Shown piece by piece: positions 53,085-62,914 of a stretch of DNA of 64,000 bases (position 1 is the stretch's first letter; every line of letters starts with the position of its first letter). Location: assembly GCA_947454955.1 (NCBI GenBank), contig CANGLW010000005.1, forward strand, positions 62,001 to 126,000, read 5' to 3'. The translations under genes were made by a program, and so were the position numbers. Source of the stretch: Comamonadaceae bacterium. GTDB lineage: Bacteria; Pseudomonadota; Gammaproteobacteria; Burkholderiales; Burkholderiaceae_C. A model generated the notes under the pieces. It did not search any database. It had not been told where the DNA came from and saw only the letters and a program-made list of their open reading frames with translations.

Positions 53085-53921
53085 ATGTACATCACCGGCA
53101 ACACCGAGTTCATTGCCCACATCGGTTACCCCACCTTCAGCTTCAAGTCGCCCATGATTTACAACCCGTATTTCGAAGGTGCGGGCATTGATGCGCTGGT
53201 GGTGCCCATGGGCTGCCAGGCCGAGAACTACCCCACGTTTTTGCGCTCGGTGTTTGGGCTCACCAACATCCGTGGCGCGCTCATCACCATGCCGCACAAG
53301 GTCACCACGGTGGGCTTGCTCGATGAGGTGTCCATCAACGTCAAAGTGGCGGGTGCATGCAATGCTGTCAAGCGCACGGCCGATGGCCGCTTGGTGGGCG
53401 ACATGTTCGATGGCGCTGGTTTTGTGCGCGGTGTGCAGCGCAAAGGTTTTGACCTGACCAACAAGCGCGTGCTGGTGGTGGGTTGCGGTGGTGTGGGTTG
53501 CGCGATTGCCGCGTCCCTCGCGGGTGCAGGCATTGCCGGCATCGCGGTATTTGATGTGAACACCGCAGCCGCCGATGCATTGGCAAAGCGTTTGCAGGAC
53601 AACTATCCAGCGTTAGCAGTGAGTACCGGCTCGAACGACCCCGCAGGCTTTGACCTGGTGGTCAACGCCACGCCCATGGGCATGAACCCGGGCGACCCGC
53701 TGCCCATGGATGTCTCGCGCTTGACCCCCCACACCTTTGTGGGCGAGGTGGTGATGGCCACCGAGATGACCGCGTTTTTACAAGCCGCCAAAGACCGCGG
53801 CTGCCAGGTGCAGGTGGGCTCGGACATGCTGTTCGAGCAGATCCCCGCTTACCTGGAGTATTTCGATTTCCCCAGCACCACCGCTGAGCATTTGCGCAGC
53901 GTGGCGCGTTTGAGCTACTAA
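53085..53921 (+). CDS. Quinate/shikimate dehydrogenase (AroE family)
   Basis: NAD(P)-linked oxidoreductase; in this setting probably oxidises quinate or shikimate to the 3-dehydro form. From 53085 the 278 residues contain the catalytic lysine in ITMPHKVTTVG, NAVKRTADGRLVGDMFDGAGF and the Rossmann motif VVGCGGVGCAIAASLAGAG. The aspartate D in FDVNTAAAD at the end of strand 2 favours NAD over NADP. It starts two bases after the aroQ stop. Confidence 0.87.
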   Translation: MYITGNTEFIAHIGYPTFSFKSPMIYNPYFEGAGIDALVVPMGCQAENYPTFLRSVFGLTNIRGALITMPHKVTTVGLLDEVSINVKVAGACNAVKRTADGRLVGDMFDGAGFVRGVQRKGFDLTNKRVLVVGCGGVGCAIAASLAGAGIAGIAVFDVNTAAADALAKRLQDNYPALAVSTGSNDPAGFDLVVNATPMGMNPGDPLPMDVSRLTPHTFVGEVVMATEMTAFLQAAKDRGCQVQVGSDMLFEQIPAYLEYFDFPSTTAEHLRSVARLSY

Positions 53922-53936
53922 CGTTCAAGGACTGCC

Positions 53937-54809
53937 ATGACCCAAGTGCAACGCGAAAACGTGCCCGAGATGCCCAACCGCTTGGGCATTGAAGGCATTG
54001 AGTTCATCGAGTACGCCACCAGCCGCCCGCAGGCCCTGGGCCAGGTGCTGGAGAACATGGGCTTTCGCCCGGTGGCGCGCCACCGATCTAGGGAGGTCAC
54101 GCTCTACCGCCAGGGCGATATGAACCTGGTGGTCAACGCCAGCCCTGATGACGCGCGGGTGAGTGCCACCGCCAATGGCGCGCCAGTTTTATCGGCCGTG
54201 GCCTTTCGCGTGAAAGATGCCTTGAAGGCTCACACCCGCTGTGTGGACCTGGGCGCTTGGAGCGTGCCCAGCCACGCGCAGGCCATGGAGCTGCACATCC
54301 CCGCCATCCACGGCCCCGGGCGCAGCCGCTTTTACTTTGTGGACCGTTGGCAAGAATTCTCGATTTACGACATCGACTTCAAAACCATCCCCACCGTCGA
54401 CCCCAAGCCTGCCGCTCTGTGCGACATGACTTACTTTGGCGTGGTGCAGTACATCGGCGCGGGCCGCAGCAGCGACTGGCTGGCGTATTTCGAGCAGATG
54501 TTTGACTTCAGTGCCGTGCCCGACGACCAACGCTTTGGCATTTTGCCCAAAGGTCATTTGCTCACCAGCCCCTGCGGCACGTTTTTGTGGCAACTCATCG
54601 AGCCCGACCCTTGGATGGAAGGCGACGACACGCCGGAGTGCCTGCAGCGCATCGGCCTGGGTGTGCCCGATGTGAGCGCGGCCGTGGCCGCCCTCAAAGC
54701 CCGTGGGGTGGAGTTTGTCGAGTCCACCCAGTTGCACCCCGAAGACCGTGGCGCGCTGACCCGCAATGCCTTGGGCTCGGTGTCGTTCGAGCTGGTGCAC
54801 AAAACATAG
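53937..54809 (+). CDS. Hydroxyphenylpyruvate dioxygenase-like VOC protein (second half of a split QuiC/QsuB-type dehydratase)
   Basis: The 290 residues form two VOC modules: RLGIEGIEFIEYATSRPQAL opens the first, and MTYFGVVQYIGAGRSSDWL with FGILPKGHLLTSPCGTFLW and LGVPDVSAAVAALKARGVEF form the second. This is the layout of the C-terminal half of two-domain 3-dehydroshikimate dehydratases. In true dioxygenases the second module opens with a DHVVGN-type histidine iron ligand; here the equivalent text is YFGVVQ, so that ligand appears missing. The dehydratase half is encoded by the next gene, ten bases away. Confidence 0.75.
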   Translation: MTQVQRENVPEMPNRLGIEGIEFIEYATSRPQALGQVLENMGFRPVARHRSREVTLYRQGDMNLVVNASPDDARVSATANGAPVLSAVAFRVKDALKAHTRCVDLGAWSVPSHAQAMELHIPAIHGPGRSRFYFVDRWQEFSIYDIDFKTIPTVDPKPAALCDMTYFGVVQYIGAGRSSDWLAYFEQMFDFSAVPDDQRFGILPKGHLLTSPCGTFLWQLIEPDPWMEGDDTPECLQRIGLGVPDVSAAVAALKARGVEFVESTQLHPEDRGALTRNALGSVSFELVHKT

Positions 54810-54818
54810 GACCCGGCC

Positions 54819-55697
54819 ATGAACGTGATCAACGGCTTTGGCATGGACACCATCACCCTGGCTGGCAGCCTGGAGGCCAAGCTCGCGGCCATGAAGGACG
54901 CTGGCTTTTCGCAGGTCATGCTCATGGCGCGCGACCTGGTGAGCCACCCCGGTGGCGTGCCTGCCGCGGTGCAGGCGGTGAACGACAGTGGCTTGCGCCC
55001 CACCGGCTTTCAGGTGCTGCGCGACTTCGAGGGCCTGTCGGGCCACTTGCACCACTACAAGGTGGACATGGCGCGCGCCATGCTCGAGATGTGCGCGGCC
55101 ACCGGCAGCAAGGTGCTGCTGGCGTGTTCATCCACCTCGCGTCATGCCACCGACAACCTGGACGACATCGCCCGCGATTTGCGCAAGCTCGCCATGATGG
55201 CCATTCCCTTGGGCATCAAGGTCGCGTACGAGGGCTTGTCTTGGGGCCGCCACATCAACGAGTTCACCACCGCGTGGGACGTGATTTGCCGCGCCGATTG
55301 CCCCAACCTCGGCATTGGTTTGGACTCGTTTCACATCTTCGCAGCCAAGACATCGCTGGATGCGATTGAAGACCTGGACCCGAGCAAAATTTTCTTGGTG
55401 CAGCTCTCCGACTTCATGTGGCACGAGACGCCCACCTTCGAAGAACGTATGACCACCGCCAGGACCTTTCGCGTGTTCCCCGGCGAAGGCGTGCACAGCG
55501 CCGAGCTGGCCGACCTGGTGCTGCGCCTGGACCGCATTGGCTACCGCGGCGACTACAGCTTTGAAGTGTTCAACGACGACTACCAGCAACTGCCCCTGGC
55601 CACCGTTGCTGAACGCGCCCGCGTGAGCGCCACCTGGCTGAGCGAAGACGTGCTGCACCGCCCCGCGCCCTTACCTGCGTGGACACGACGAGGCTGA
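54819..55697 (+). CDS. 3-dehydroshikimate dehydratase (AsbF/QuiC-type TIM barrel)
   Basis: Sugar-phosphate isomerase/epimerase-fold enzyme likely converting 3-dehydroshikimate to protocatechuate. The 292 residues have FQVLRDFEGLSGHLHHYKVD, the metal-ligand regions VAYEGLSWGRHINEF, IGLDSFHIF and LVQLSDFM, RVFPGEGVHS and YSFEVFNDDYQQLP. These are positioned as in the N-terminal half of QuiC/QsuB. It is the last gene before a strong terminator, closing the quinate operon. Confidence 0.84.
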   Translation: MNVINGFGMDTITLAGSLEAKLAAMKDAGFSQVMLMARDLVSHPGGVPAAVQAVNDSGLRPTGFQVLRDFEGLSGHLHHYKVDMARAMLEMCAATGSKVLLACSSTSRHATDNLDDIARDLRKLAMMAIPLGIKVAYEGLSWGRHINEFTTAWDVICRADCPNLGIGLDSFHIFAAKTSLDAIEDLDPSKIFLVQLSDFMWHETPTFEERMTTARTFRVFPGEGVHSAELADLVLRLDRIGYRGDYSFEVFNDDYQQLPLATVAERARVSATWLSEDVLHRPAPLPAWTRRG

Positions 55698-55723
55698 GCT
55701 TTTACAAACACAGACCCAAAAAG

Positions 55724-55757
55724 AAAAAACCCCGAAGCAAAAACTTCGGGGTTTTTT
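55724..55757 (+). terminator. Bidirectional terminator after the quinate operon
   Basis: CCCCGAAG and CTTCGGGG pair around CAAAAA, with six A before and six T after. It follows the dehydratase stop by about 30 bases and could also stop minus-strand transcription from groEL. Confidence 0.9.
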
Positions 55758-55780
55758 CATGTGAGCCAACAAGCTGTAGC

Positions 55781-55895
55781 GGTATTCGATACCAACAACG
55801 CCCATCGACGCAGCATGAGGGCTTAGCGCAAGGCGCTTGGGCGCTGACAGTACCTGAGGGTACGGCAAGCCCAAGCAACGCGGCGATCAGCCCTC
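55781..55895. other. Nested hairpin element between the quinate terminator and groEL
   Basis: GGTAT-TCG-ATACC (55781-55793) is followed by a nested set: GAGGGCT (55817-55823) with AGCCCTC (55889-55895), inside it CTTGGGC (55836-55842) with GCCCAAG (55869-55875), and at the tip GTACC-TGAG-GGTAC (55850-55863). All stems are perfect. It lies in the groEL 3' region (minus strand). It may be a small structured RNA or a complex dispersed repeat; no gene is apparent. Confidence 0.5.
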
Positions 55896-55910
55896 AGGCA
55901 AGGAGCAAAA

Positions 55911-57569
<1,659 letters not shown>

Positions 57570-57640
57570 CTAAGAATTAAATTAAAAACAGTGCCGAGCC
57601 TTGAAATACCAAGCAACTCAGCTATGAAATTGAGAGTGAA

Positions 57641-57931
57641 TTACTTCTCGACAACCGCAAATAGGTCGTCTTCTTTCATGACGAGGAGTTCGTCGCCATC
57701 GACCTTGACGGTCTGGCCGCTGTACTTGCCGAACAACACGCGGTCGCCCACTTTCACCGACAGGGCTTTGGTCTCGCCCTTGTCGTTGGTTTTGCCGGGG
57801 CCCACGGCCAAGACTTCACCCTGGTCAGGCTTCTCAGCGGCGCTGTCAGGAATGACGATGCCGGAGGCGGTTTTGGTTTCGTTTTCCACGCGCTTGACAA
57901 TCACGCGGTCGGCCAGAGGACGCAGTTTCAT
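57641..57931 (-). CDS. groES: Co-chaperonin GroES (10 kDa)
   Basis: Lid of the GroEL chamber. From 57931 the protein has 96 residues: [20 protein letters not shown], the mobile loop [14 protein letters not shown], and [20 protein letters not shown]. The longer frame from 58003 lacks family similarity. It is the first gene of the heat-shock operon controlled by CIRCE. Confidence 0.97.
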   Translation of the reverse strand: MKLRPLADRVIVKRVENETKTASGIVIPDSAAEKPDQGEVLAVGPGKTNDKGETKALSVKVGDRVLFGKYSGQTVKVDGDELLVMKEDDLFAVVEK

Positions 57932-58012
57932 GAAAAATCTCCTAGAAACAATGGTTTTCAAGTAAAGGCCGGCAGCCACGGGGCTACCCGCCGGAACACA
58001 CATGGGGCCTTG

Positions 58013-58039
58013 TTAGCACTCAACCCCAGCGAGTGCTAA
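58013..58039. promoter_or_regulatory. CIRCE operator (HrcA binding site)
   Basis: TTAGCACTC-N9-GAGTGCTAA, a perfect CIRCE inverted repeat, lies 82 bases before groES. It is the operator of the heat-shock repressor HrcA, so groESL is under HrcA control. Confidence 0.95.
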
Positions 58040-58067
58040 TGATAAGGGCAAAACAGCGCATTTCAAG
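58039..58067 (-). promoter_or_regulatory. groESL promoter with overlapping sigma-70 and sigma-32 signals
   Basis: On the minus strand CTTGAAA (58061-58067) is followed by CCCTTATCAT, a fair sigma-32 match at about 12 bases. TTGAAA with TATCAT (58039-58044) at 16 bases is also a good sigma-70 pair. The -10 touches the CIRCE repeat, explaining repression. The remaining gap to the integrase (58068-58243) shows nothing else clear. Confidence 0.7.
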
Positions 58068-58243
58068 AGCCCAGGCGTGACAGATGTCAAACCAGCGTCA
58101 ACCCGCAAGGGTGAGCATGGGTGGCCTGTCAACTCTCAAAGTTGTTCATTTCAAAGACCGCGAAGCTGTTCAAGCGACGGTTGAAGCCCTTCGTTTTGTG
58201 GCGAAAAACACACAAAAATTGACGTATTTCAACCTAAAAGTCC

Positions 58244-59647
58244 GTGAATTCGCCTTTTAGGTGGGACATTAGTCGCGTTCAAACAAGCCGGCCCGAAATT
58301 TCGTTATACGAAATGTTGCTCGAAACACCCGCCCCTCCCGCCAACGACGCCAAGTTCGGCTCGCCCAGCCGCAGCCGCACGGTGCCGATTCCGGAAAGTA
58401 TCACACCTGTGCCGGGCTACCCGCGCAAGTTGGTGGTGTTCAAAATCACCGCCAGCAAGTACTGGCAGGTGCGGTGTTGGATCGGGGGTCGGACCTACAA
58501 GCGCAGCTCGCACAGCATGAGCCTGAAAGTGGCACAGTCGTTCGCGCGAGTACTTTACGAACAATTGCTGGCCCAAACGCAGCCCGCCAGCGCGGTTTTT
58601 AACCCCCCAAAAGTCATCAGCCGGGCCAAGGTTCACAGTCCCGATGCGACCTTTGGGCAGCTGGCTGAAGACATGTTTTTGGCCGAAAAAGCGCGCACCG
58701 AACGCGGCGAATTTGCGCGCGGCAGTTTGCAAGTGCTGCGCAACCGACTGGACGCGCACATCTTGCCGCGCTGGCGCGAGATGCCCATGGCCCACGTGGG
58801 CTACCCGCAACTCATGGCGTTTTTGCAAGACATGAGCGGCGAGATGAGCACCATCACCCTGAGCCAATATTTCGTGGCCATCCGCAAAGTGTTCAACCAC
58901 GCGTTTCGCATGGGCGTCATCAAAACCACGCCCGAGTTTCCGAAGGTGAAAATCAAAACCCAGTCGCGCGGCGCTTTCACACCCACCGAGTACTGGCGCA
59001 TCTTGCGAACCGCGCGCGCCTTGCGCGGCAAACCCCACCCCGAGAGCCAACGCACACTGCGCAAAACTTATAAATTGATTTACAGCGATGACCACATGCC
59101 GCCCGATTTAGCGTGGGCAGTGGGTTTCATGGTCAACAGCTTTATTCGCCCGAGTGATTTGAAAACCCTCAAACACAAACACGTGGAAGTGGTCAAAGCG
59201 GGCAACACCTATTTACGCCTGACGCTGCCCGAAACCAAAAGCCACGACGCACCCATCGTCACCTTATTTCCGGCGGTGCGTATTTACCGGCAAATTTGTT
59301 TGCACCAACAAGGCTTGAGCCGCGCCAAGCCCGATGACTATGTGTTTTTACCGCACCTCAAAGACCGCAACTACGCACTCAATGTGCTCAACCTCATGTT
59401 CAACTGGGTGCTGAAAGTCACGGGCTTGAAAACCAATGCGCATGGTTTGCCCCGCTCCATGTACAGCCTGCGCCACTCGGCCATCACCTTCCGTTTGCTG
59501 TACGGCCACGGTATTGATTTATTAACTTTGGCACGCAACGCCCGCACCAGCGTGGATGTGATCAATAACCACTACGCCAGCACGGTGAGTGGCGAGCAAA
59601 ACATTGCGCTGTTGCAGAGCAGACGGTCGCGCAACAACGGGGGGTGA
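58244..59647 (+). CDS. Tyrosine recombinase/integrase
   Basis: Site-specific recombinase of 467 residues (GTG start). An N-terminal region with an arm-type WQVRCWIGGRTYKRSSHSM block is followed by a SAM-like core-binding domain (FGQLAEDMFLAEK; SLQVLRNRLDAHILPRW) and a catalytic domain. R302 is in FIRPSDLKTL, MYSLRHSAI has Y407 and R410 (histidine of HxxR replaced by tyrosine, common in phage-type integrases), and the nucleophile is Y444 in NNHYAS. No other mobile-element genes are adjacent, and no attachment-site duplication was found by eye. Confidence 0.82.
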   Translation: MNSPFRWDISRVQTSRPEISLYEMLLETPAPPANDAKFGSPSRSRTVPIPESITPVPGYPRKLVVFKITASKYWQVRCWIGGRTYKRSSHSMSLKVAQSFARVLYEQLLAQTQPASAVFNPPKVISRAKVHSPDATFGQLAEDMFLAEKARTERGEFARGSLQVLRNRLDAHILPRWREMPMAHVGYPQLMAFLQDMSGEMSTITLSQYFVAIRKVFNHAFRMGVIKTTPEFPKVKIKTQSRGAFTPTEYWRILRTARALRGKPHPESQRTLRKTYKLIYSDDHMPPDLAWAVGFMVNSFIRPSDLKTLKHKHVEVVKAGNTYLRLTLPETKSHDAPIVTLFPAVRIYRQICLHQQGLSRAKPDDYVFLPHLKDRNYALNVLNLMFNWVLKVTGLKTNAHGLPRSMYSLRHSAITFRLLYGHGIDLLTLARNARTSVDVINNHYASTVSGEQNIALLQSRRSRNNGG

Positions 59648-59697
59648 TGCGCTGATTTTGAATCTTGTTTTAGTTTCTGTTTTGAACTTGGTAAGTC

Positions 59698-60075
59698 TTA
59701 CTTGCTGAACGTCAGTTCAATCGCGCGGCCTTGAAACATCGGCAATACGCCAACCAAAGTGTCACCCACTTTTTTGCCGTTGAACACAATGCGCCCACAG
59801 CCTTTGATTTCGTTGAGTTCACTTTTGAAACTGATGTCATCGCCCACCAGGGAACCCGTGAGTGAAACTGGGTAACGACAGGTAGAAGCGCCCCAAACTT
59901 TGAGCACCTTGCCCTCAAACACGCCATCGCCTTTGAGATCCAGCTCAAGCTCAATTTTGAAATTCATCGAGCGGCCGCCGTTAGAAGGCGCGCTGAAGTT
60001 AGCCGCGTATTGTTCGGCCGCACCAGCGACAGTGCCTATGCATAAAGCTGCAACACACAAAATAGTTTTGAACAT
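59698..60075 (-). CDS. Small exported protein of unknown function
   Basis: From 60075 the protein has 125 residues: a signal peptide (MFKTILCVAALCIGTVAGAAE) and a small beta-rich domain with paired cysteines (STCRYP and KGCGRIVF). This is compatible with a periplasmic or secreted protein. I do not recognise a family. It lies between the integrase (convergent) and porin copy 2, from which a terminator separates it. Codon use is less GC-rich than in housekeeping genes nearby. Confidence 0.6.
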   Translation of the reverse strand: MFKTILCVAALCIGTVAGAAEQYAANFSAPSNGGRSMNFKIELELDLKGDGVFEGKVLKVWGASTCRYPVSLTGSLVGDDISFKSELNEIKGCGRIVFNGKKVGDTLVGVLPMFQGRAIELTFSK

Positions 60076-60091
60076 ATTAATCTCCAAATAA

Positions 60092-60124
60092 AAAACCCCG
60101 TCACATCACTGTAACGGGGTTTTT
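60092..60124 (-). terminator. Rho-independent terminator of porin copy 2
   Basis: CCCCGT and ACGGGG close a stem extended by ACA/TGT around TCAC; on the minus strand it ends in a run of T. It follows the porin stop by about 40 bases and resembles the terminator of porin copy 1. Confidence 0.88.
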
Positions 60125-60163
60125 AGTTTCTAAATCTTAAACTGGCTTGCAGCCAGCGTCAGA

Positions 60164-61330
60164 TTAGAACGAGTGGCGAACACCAACCATAGAAGCATTG
60201 GTCACAGAACCACCAACAACGGCAGCAGCGTCGTTAGTGTTAGCGTTAGCGGCTTCGAAGCGATAGTAAACAGCGGTGCGCTTGCTCAGGTTGTAGTTAG
60301 CACCCAAACCCAACACGGAAGCGTTGTTCACGCCAGCGATGTTAGATGTACGCACTGTGTAACCAGCCAGCAAGTCAGTCTGACCCATCACGTACTTGGC
60401 AGCCAAGTTCCAGGAAGTCGCATCTTCCAGCACTGCAGCATTGGTCATACCATTGCTCTTGGTGGTGGTGTAGCCAGCGTAAACGGTGGTGGTACCGAAG
60501 GTGTAGTTACCAGCCAACACGTTGTAAGTGTAGTCACCATTGGCGAGATTAGCAGACAAGCCAGTGTTAGTAGTCAAGTAAGGATTGCTCGCCAAAGTTG
60601 GGATGGTGTTAGCACCAAACTTGTTCACAGCATTAGCAAAAGACACATTCAGTGGGCCATTGCTGTAGTTCAAGGCGATGTCGGTATAACCGTCTTGGTT
60701 GCTAGGGTTAGCATTATTGGTGTTGTCGTTCAGGGCTGCGTAAGTCACAGTAGCCGAGAAACCGCTGAAGCTAGGTGTGGTGTACTGAATGGAACGCTCG
60801 TGACGGATGATACGGGCGGTACCAGAGGCCACGCCTGAAACGATACCCAAAGCACGGGTGCCCAAGCGGCTCACGCCACCAGCGCCATAAGCGGAGCCCA
60901 TGGCAGTACCGAAGGGGTTGGAATTGTTCAATGCCAAGAAGAAACCAGCGTTAGGGACACCCAGTTTCACGTCACCAAAACCACCGGACAAGCCAAGGTA
61001 CTGCTCGCCGTTGAAGGGCGTGCCGCTGTAGTCAGTTGCGAAAGCGTAGTTTTGGTTCGATGTGGAAGACTGAACCAGGTTGGGGTTGATCTCAGCCAGG
61101 AAGCTGGCCTTCATGCCGCCGCCCAGGTCTTCTGTGCCCACAAATTTGATAGCGGAGGTAGCAATACCGTTTTGAGCCACAGCGTTGGTGCTGGCGTTGG
61201 TGCCAGCAGCTGTGTAGGGAGCAGAGTTAGCTTTGAAGCCGATATCGAACACGCCGACGATGCCGACGGAAGATTGCGCGAAAGAAGCTGTGGCAGCCAG
61301 GGCAGCCAGGGCAACGAGGGTCTTTTTCAT
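60164..61330 (-). CDS. Outer-membrane porin (Bordetella/Burkholderia type), copy 2
   Basis: Beta-barrel porin of 388 residues from 61330: signal peptide MKKTLVALAALAATASFAQ, then SSVGIVGVFDIGFKAN, LGGGMKASFLAEINPNL and the final GVRHSF with terminal phenylalanine. GGAG stands before the ATG (AACTTTCAA between). It is a close paralogue of the porin at 33445, differing mainly in surface loops. The ORF opening at 61345 is rejected in favour of the signal peptide. Confidence 0.92.
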   Translation of the reverse strand: MKKTLVALAALAATASFAQSSVGIVGVFDIGFKANSAPYTAAGTNASTNAVAQNGIATSAIKFVGTEDLGGGMKASFLAEINPNLVQSSTSNQNYAFATDYSGTPFNGEQYLGLSGGFGDVKLGVPNAGFFLALNNSNPFGTAMGSAYGAGGVSRLGTRALGIVSGVASGTARIIRHERSIQYTTPSFSGFSATVTYAALNDNTNNANPSNQDGYTDIALNYSNGPLNVSFANAVNKFGANTIPTLASNPYLTTNTGLSANLANGDYTYNVLAGNYTFGTTTVYAGYTTTKSNGMTNAAVLEDATSWNLAAKYVMGQTDLLAGYTVRTSNIAGVNNASVLGLGANYNLSKRTAVYYRFEAANANTNDAAAVVGGSVTNASMVGVRHSF

Positions 61331-61477
61331 TTGAAAGTTCTCCAAAGGTTAAACAAGGGGCACCAAGGTTTGAGCCCCGGGCCAACCTCCTTATTTAGGA
61401 AGTTGTTGCAATTGAAGCAGAACCCGACCCCAAGCACATCAACACCAGGGAAATTTTGGGGTTTTTCGCCGTTTTTC

Positions 61478-61493
61478 GTTGCACGGGTGCAAC
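61478..61493. promoter_or_regulatory. Palindrome in the gap between porin 2 and the winged-helix gene
   Basis: GTTGCAC-GG-GTGCAAC is a perfect 7-bp inverted repeat in the 324-base divergent gap 61331-61654, about 150 bases from either start. It could be an operator, perhaps for the winged-helix protein. The rest of the gap holds T-rich tracts and no coding sequence I can support. Confidence 0.45.
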
Positions 61494-61654
61494 AAAACAA
61501 AGCTGGACCACCCATCCAATCGCCCACTTTGGCACGCCAAGTCAGATCAACCCACCGCAGCCATCAATTCAAAACCAAGTTGACGGATCCGCTTATGTTG
61601 GCATTTTCGACAACAGGTAAACTTGATTGCGGCTGTCGCCGCCAGGAGAGCACG

Positions 61655-62008
61655 ATGACTCAGCGCACCCTCACCATCACCCTTCAACCTGACTGGCAAA
61701 GCGCTTTACGCGCCGCAGCTCAGTTGGCCAACGCCGACAGTTATCAAGGCGAAGTGCTCAACTTTGAAACACCCGCACAGTTTTTTGGGCAACTGACAGA
61801 AAAACGTTGGGCGCTTGTGCGTAGCGCGCAAGGCCAAGGCGAGTTAGCTCTGCGCGAACTGGCACGCAGAGTTGGCCGTGATGTGAAACGCGTGCACGAC
61901 GATGTGGCGGTTCTGGCCAACCTAGGGTTGCTGGAGCGGACCGCCAGCGGTGGTGTGCTGTGTCCATTCAGCTCCATGCATATCGACATGTATTTGAAGG
62001 CGGCTTGA
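61655..62008 (+). CDS. Winged-helix transcriptional regulator (antitoxin-like, COG4190 type)
   Basis: The 117-residue protein starts after a strong AGGAGAG site and contains FETPAQFFGQLTEKRWALVR, then a winged helix QGELALRELARRVGRDVKRV, HDDVAVLANLGLLERT. This layout occurs in small regulators that often act as the antitoxin partner of a short toxin gene. No toxin gene is adjacent in the same direction, so it looks like an orphan. It converges on the yafQ-like toxin gene, 11 bases apart. Confidence 0.72.
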   Translation: MTQRTLTITLQPDWQSALRAAAQLANADSYQGEVLNFETPAQFFGQLTEKRWALVRSAQGQGELALRELARRVGRDVKRVHDDVAVLANLGLLERTASGGVLCPFSSMHIDMYLKAA

Positions 62009-62019
62009 GCAAAGACGTC

Positions 62020-62301
62020 TCAACCAAATAGCTCGCTGTGCGAACCCAGCCTTGCCAGCCTTAGCAAGTCAGGACCAGACTGTCGGTAAATGAGGAGTAA
62101 ATCGGGCTTGATGTGGCATTCACGATAGCCAGCCCAATTTCCGATCAGATCATGGTCACGGTATTTGAGATCGAGAACTTGGTCAGTCGCCAAAGCCAGC
62201 AACACCTGGCTCAAATCGTCGCAAAGCGACGCTCGGTAACGCCCTTTTAATGCTCTTTTGTAGTCGCGCTTGAAGGCAGATGCTTGCTCAATCGTTCGCA
62301 T
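62020..62301 (-). CDS. yafQ: YafQ-family mRNA interferase toxin
   Basis: RelE-superfamily ribosome-dependent endoribonuclease of 93 residues. The text SAFKRDYKRALKGRY, LKYRDHDLIGNWAGYRECHI and LRLARLGSHSELF aligns with YafQ, keeping the catalytic positions H50, H63, D67 and H88 with F92. Its gene overlaps the end of dinJ by 14 bases, the usual antitoxin-first order. Confidence 0.9.
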   Translation of the reverse strand: MRTIEQASAFKRDYKRALKGRYRASLCDDLSQVLLALATDQVLDLKYRDHDLIGNWAGYRECHIKPDLLLIYRQSGPDLLRLARLGSHSELFG

Positions 62302-62557
62302 TCAGGTCGGCCATTAATTCATCAATGCTGGTGAACTTTTTGCCCCTGCCGCCTTCAAGCTCGGCCATGGCATGGCGCGTTGTGGCGTTGGGCGCTTTCA
62401 CCTCAAAGGGCAAACGGCGATCATCAGCGACGCGTAACATCAACATGCGTATGGCATCTGATATCGATAGACCCATGGCCTCAAGCGCATCGGCCGCTCG
62501 CGCTTTCGTGTCGCTGTCGATACGTGCACGAACGTAAGTGTCGGTGGCGAAGCTCAT
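62288..62557 (-). CDS. dinJ: DinJ/RelB-family antitoxin
   Basis: From 62557 the protein has 89 residues: YVRARIDSDTKARAADALEA, then MGLSISDAIRMLMLRVADDR, the ribbon-helix-helix of DinJ, and a C-terminal toxin-binding tail ending SIDELMADLNAND. AGGAGT lies before the ATG. It neutralises YafQ and represses the pair. The earlier frame start at 62626 is rejected. Confidence 0.9.
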   Translation of the reverse strand: MSFATDTYVRARIDSDTKARAADALEAMGLSISDAIRMLMLRVADDRRLPFEVKAPNATTRHAMAELEGGRGKKFTSIDELMADLNAND

Positions 62558-62665
62558 GGATTGACTCCTGGGGTTTATGGAAGTCTCAATTGTAGTCACA
62601 ATGAAGCTACACGGGATAGCCCCCAATATTTTTCTGATGCAATTTGTACAAGCTAAAAGTCACGT

Positions 62666-62914
62666 ATGGAAGCCATGGGCACTTTACGAGCGTTTATTCA
62701 CAACTTTGCCGCTATAGCAGCGCGGGTGACTGCTGGCGAAAACTTGGTGGTGCCCCGCCACGGCAAGCCTATGGCGAAAATTGTGCGGCCAGTAGCTGCC
62801 AAAGCAGCCACCGAAGGCCGTGAGGCACTGATTCAAAAAGCACTGGCATTTCGCATGAGCCAGACCTTCGGTCACGCGGGCAAGTTTGTCCGTGACGATG
62901 CTTACGATGACTGA
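62666..62914 (+). CDS. Phd/YefM-type antitoxin
   Basis: The 82 residues match the Phd pattern: MEAMGTLRAFIHNFAAIAAR, VTAGENLVVPRHGKPMAKIV then a helical tail ending RDDAYDD. It would bind operator DNA and a PIN-domain toxin. The expected toxin gene downstream is reduced to a remnant (62915-63016), so this antitoxin is an orphan. Confidence 0.82.
   Translation: MEAMGTLRAFIHNFAAIAARVTAGENLVVPRHGKPMAKIVRPVAAKAATEGREALIQKALAFRMSQTFGHAGKFVRDDAYDD

Noticed and set aside
55671-55874. Small minus-strand frame reading through the terminator and hairpin element
   Set aside because: It runs across a strong terminator stem and its coding appearance comes from the palindromes; treated as a structured element instead.
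61655-62301. Winged-helix gene and yafQ as one toxin-antitoxin pair
   Set aside because: They are convergent, and yafQ already has dinJ as an overlapping antitoxin partner.
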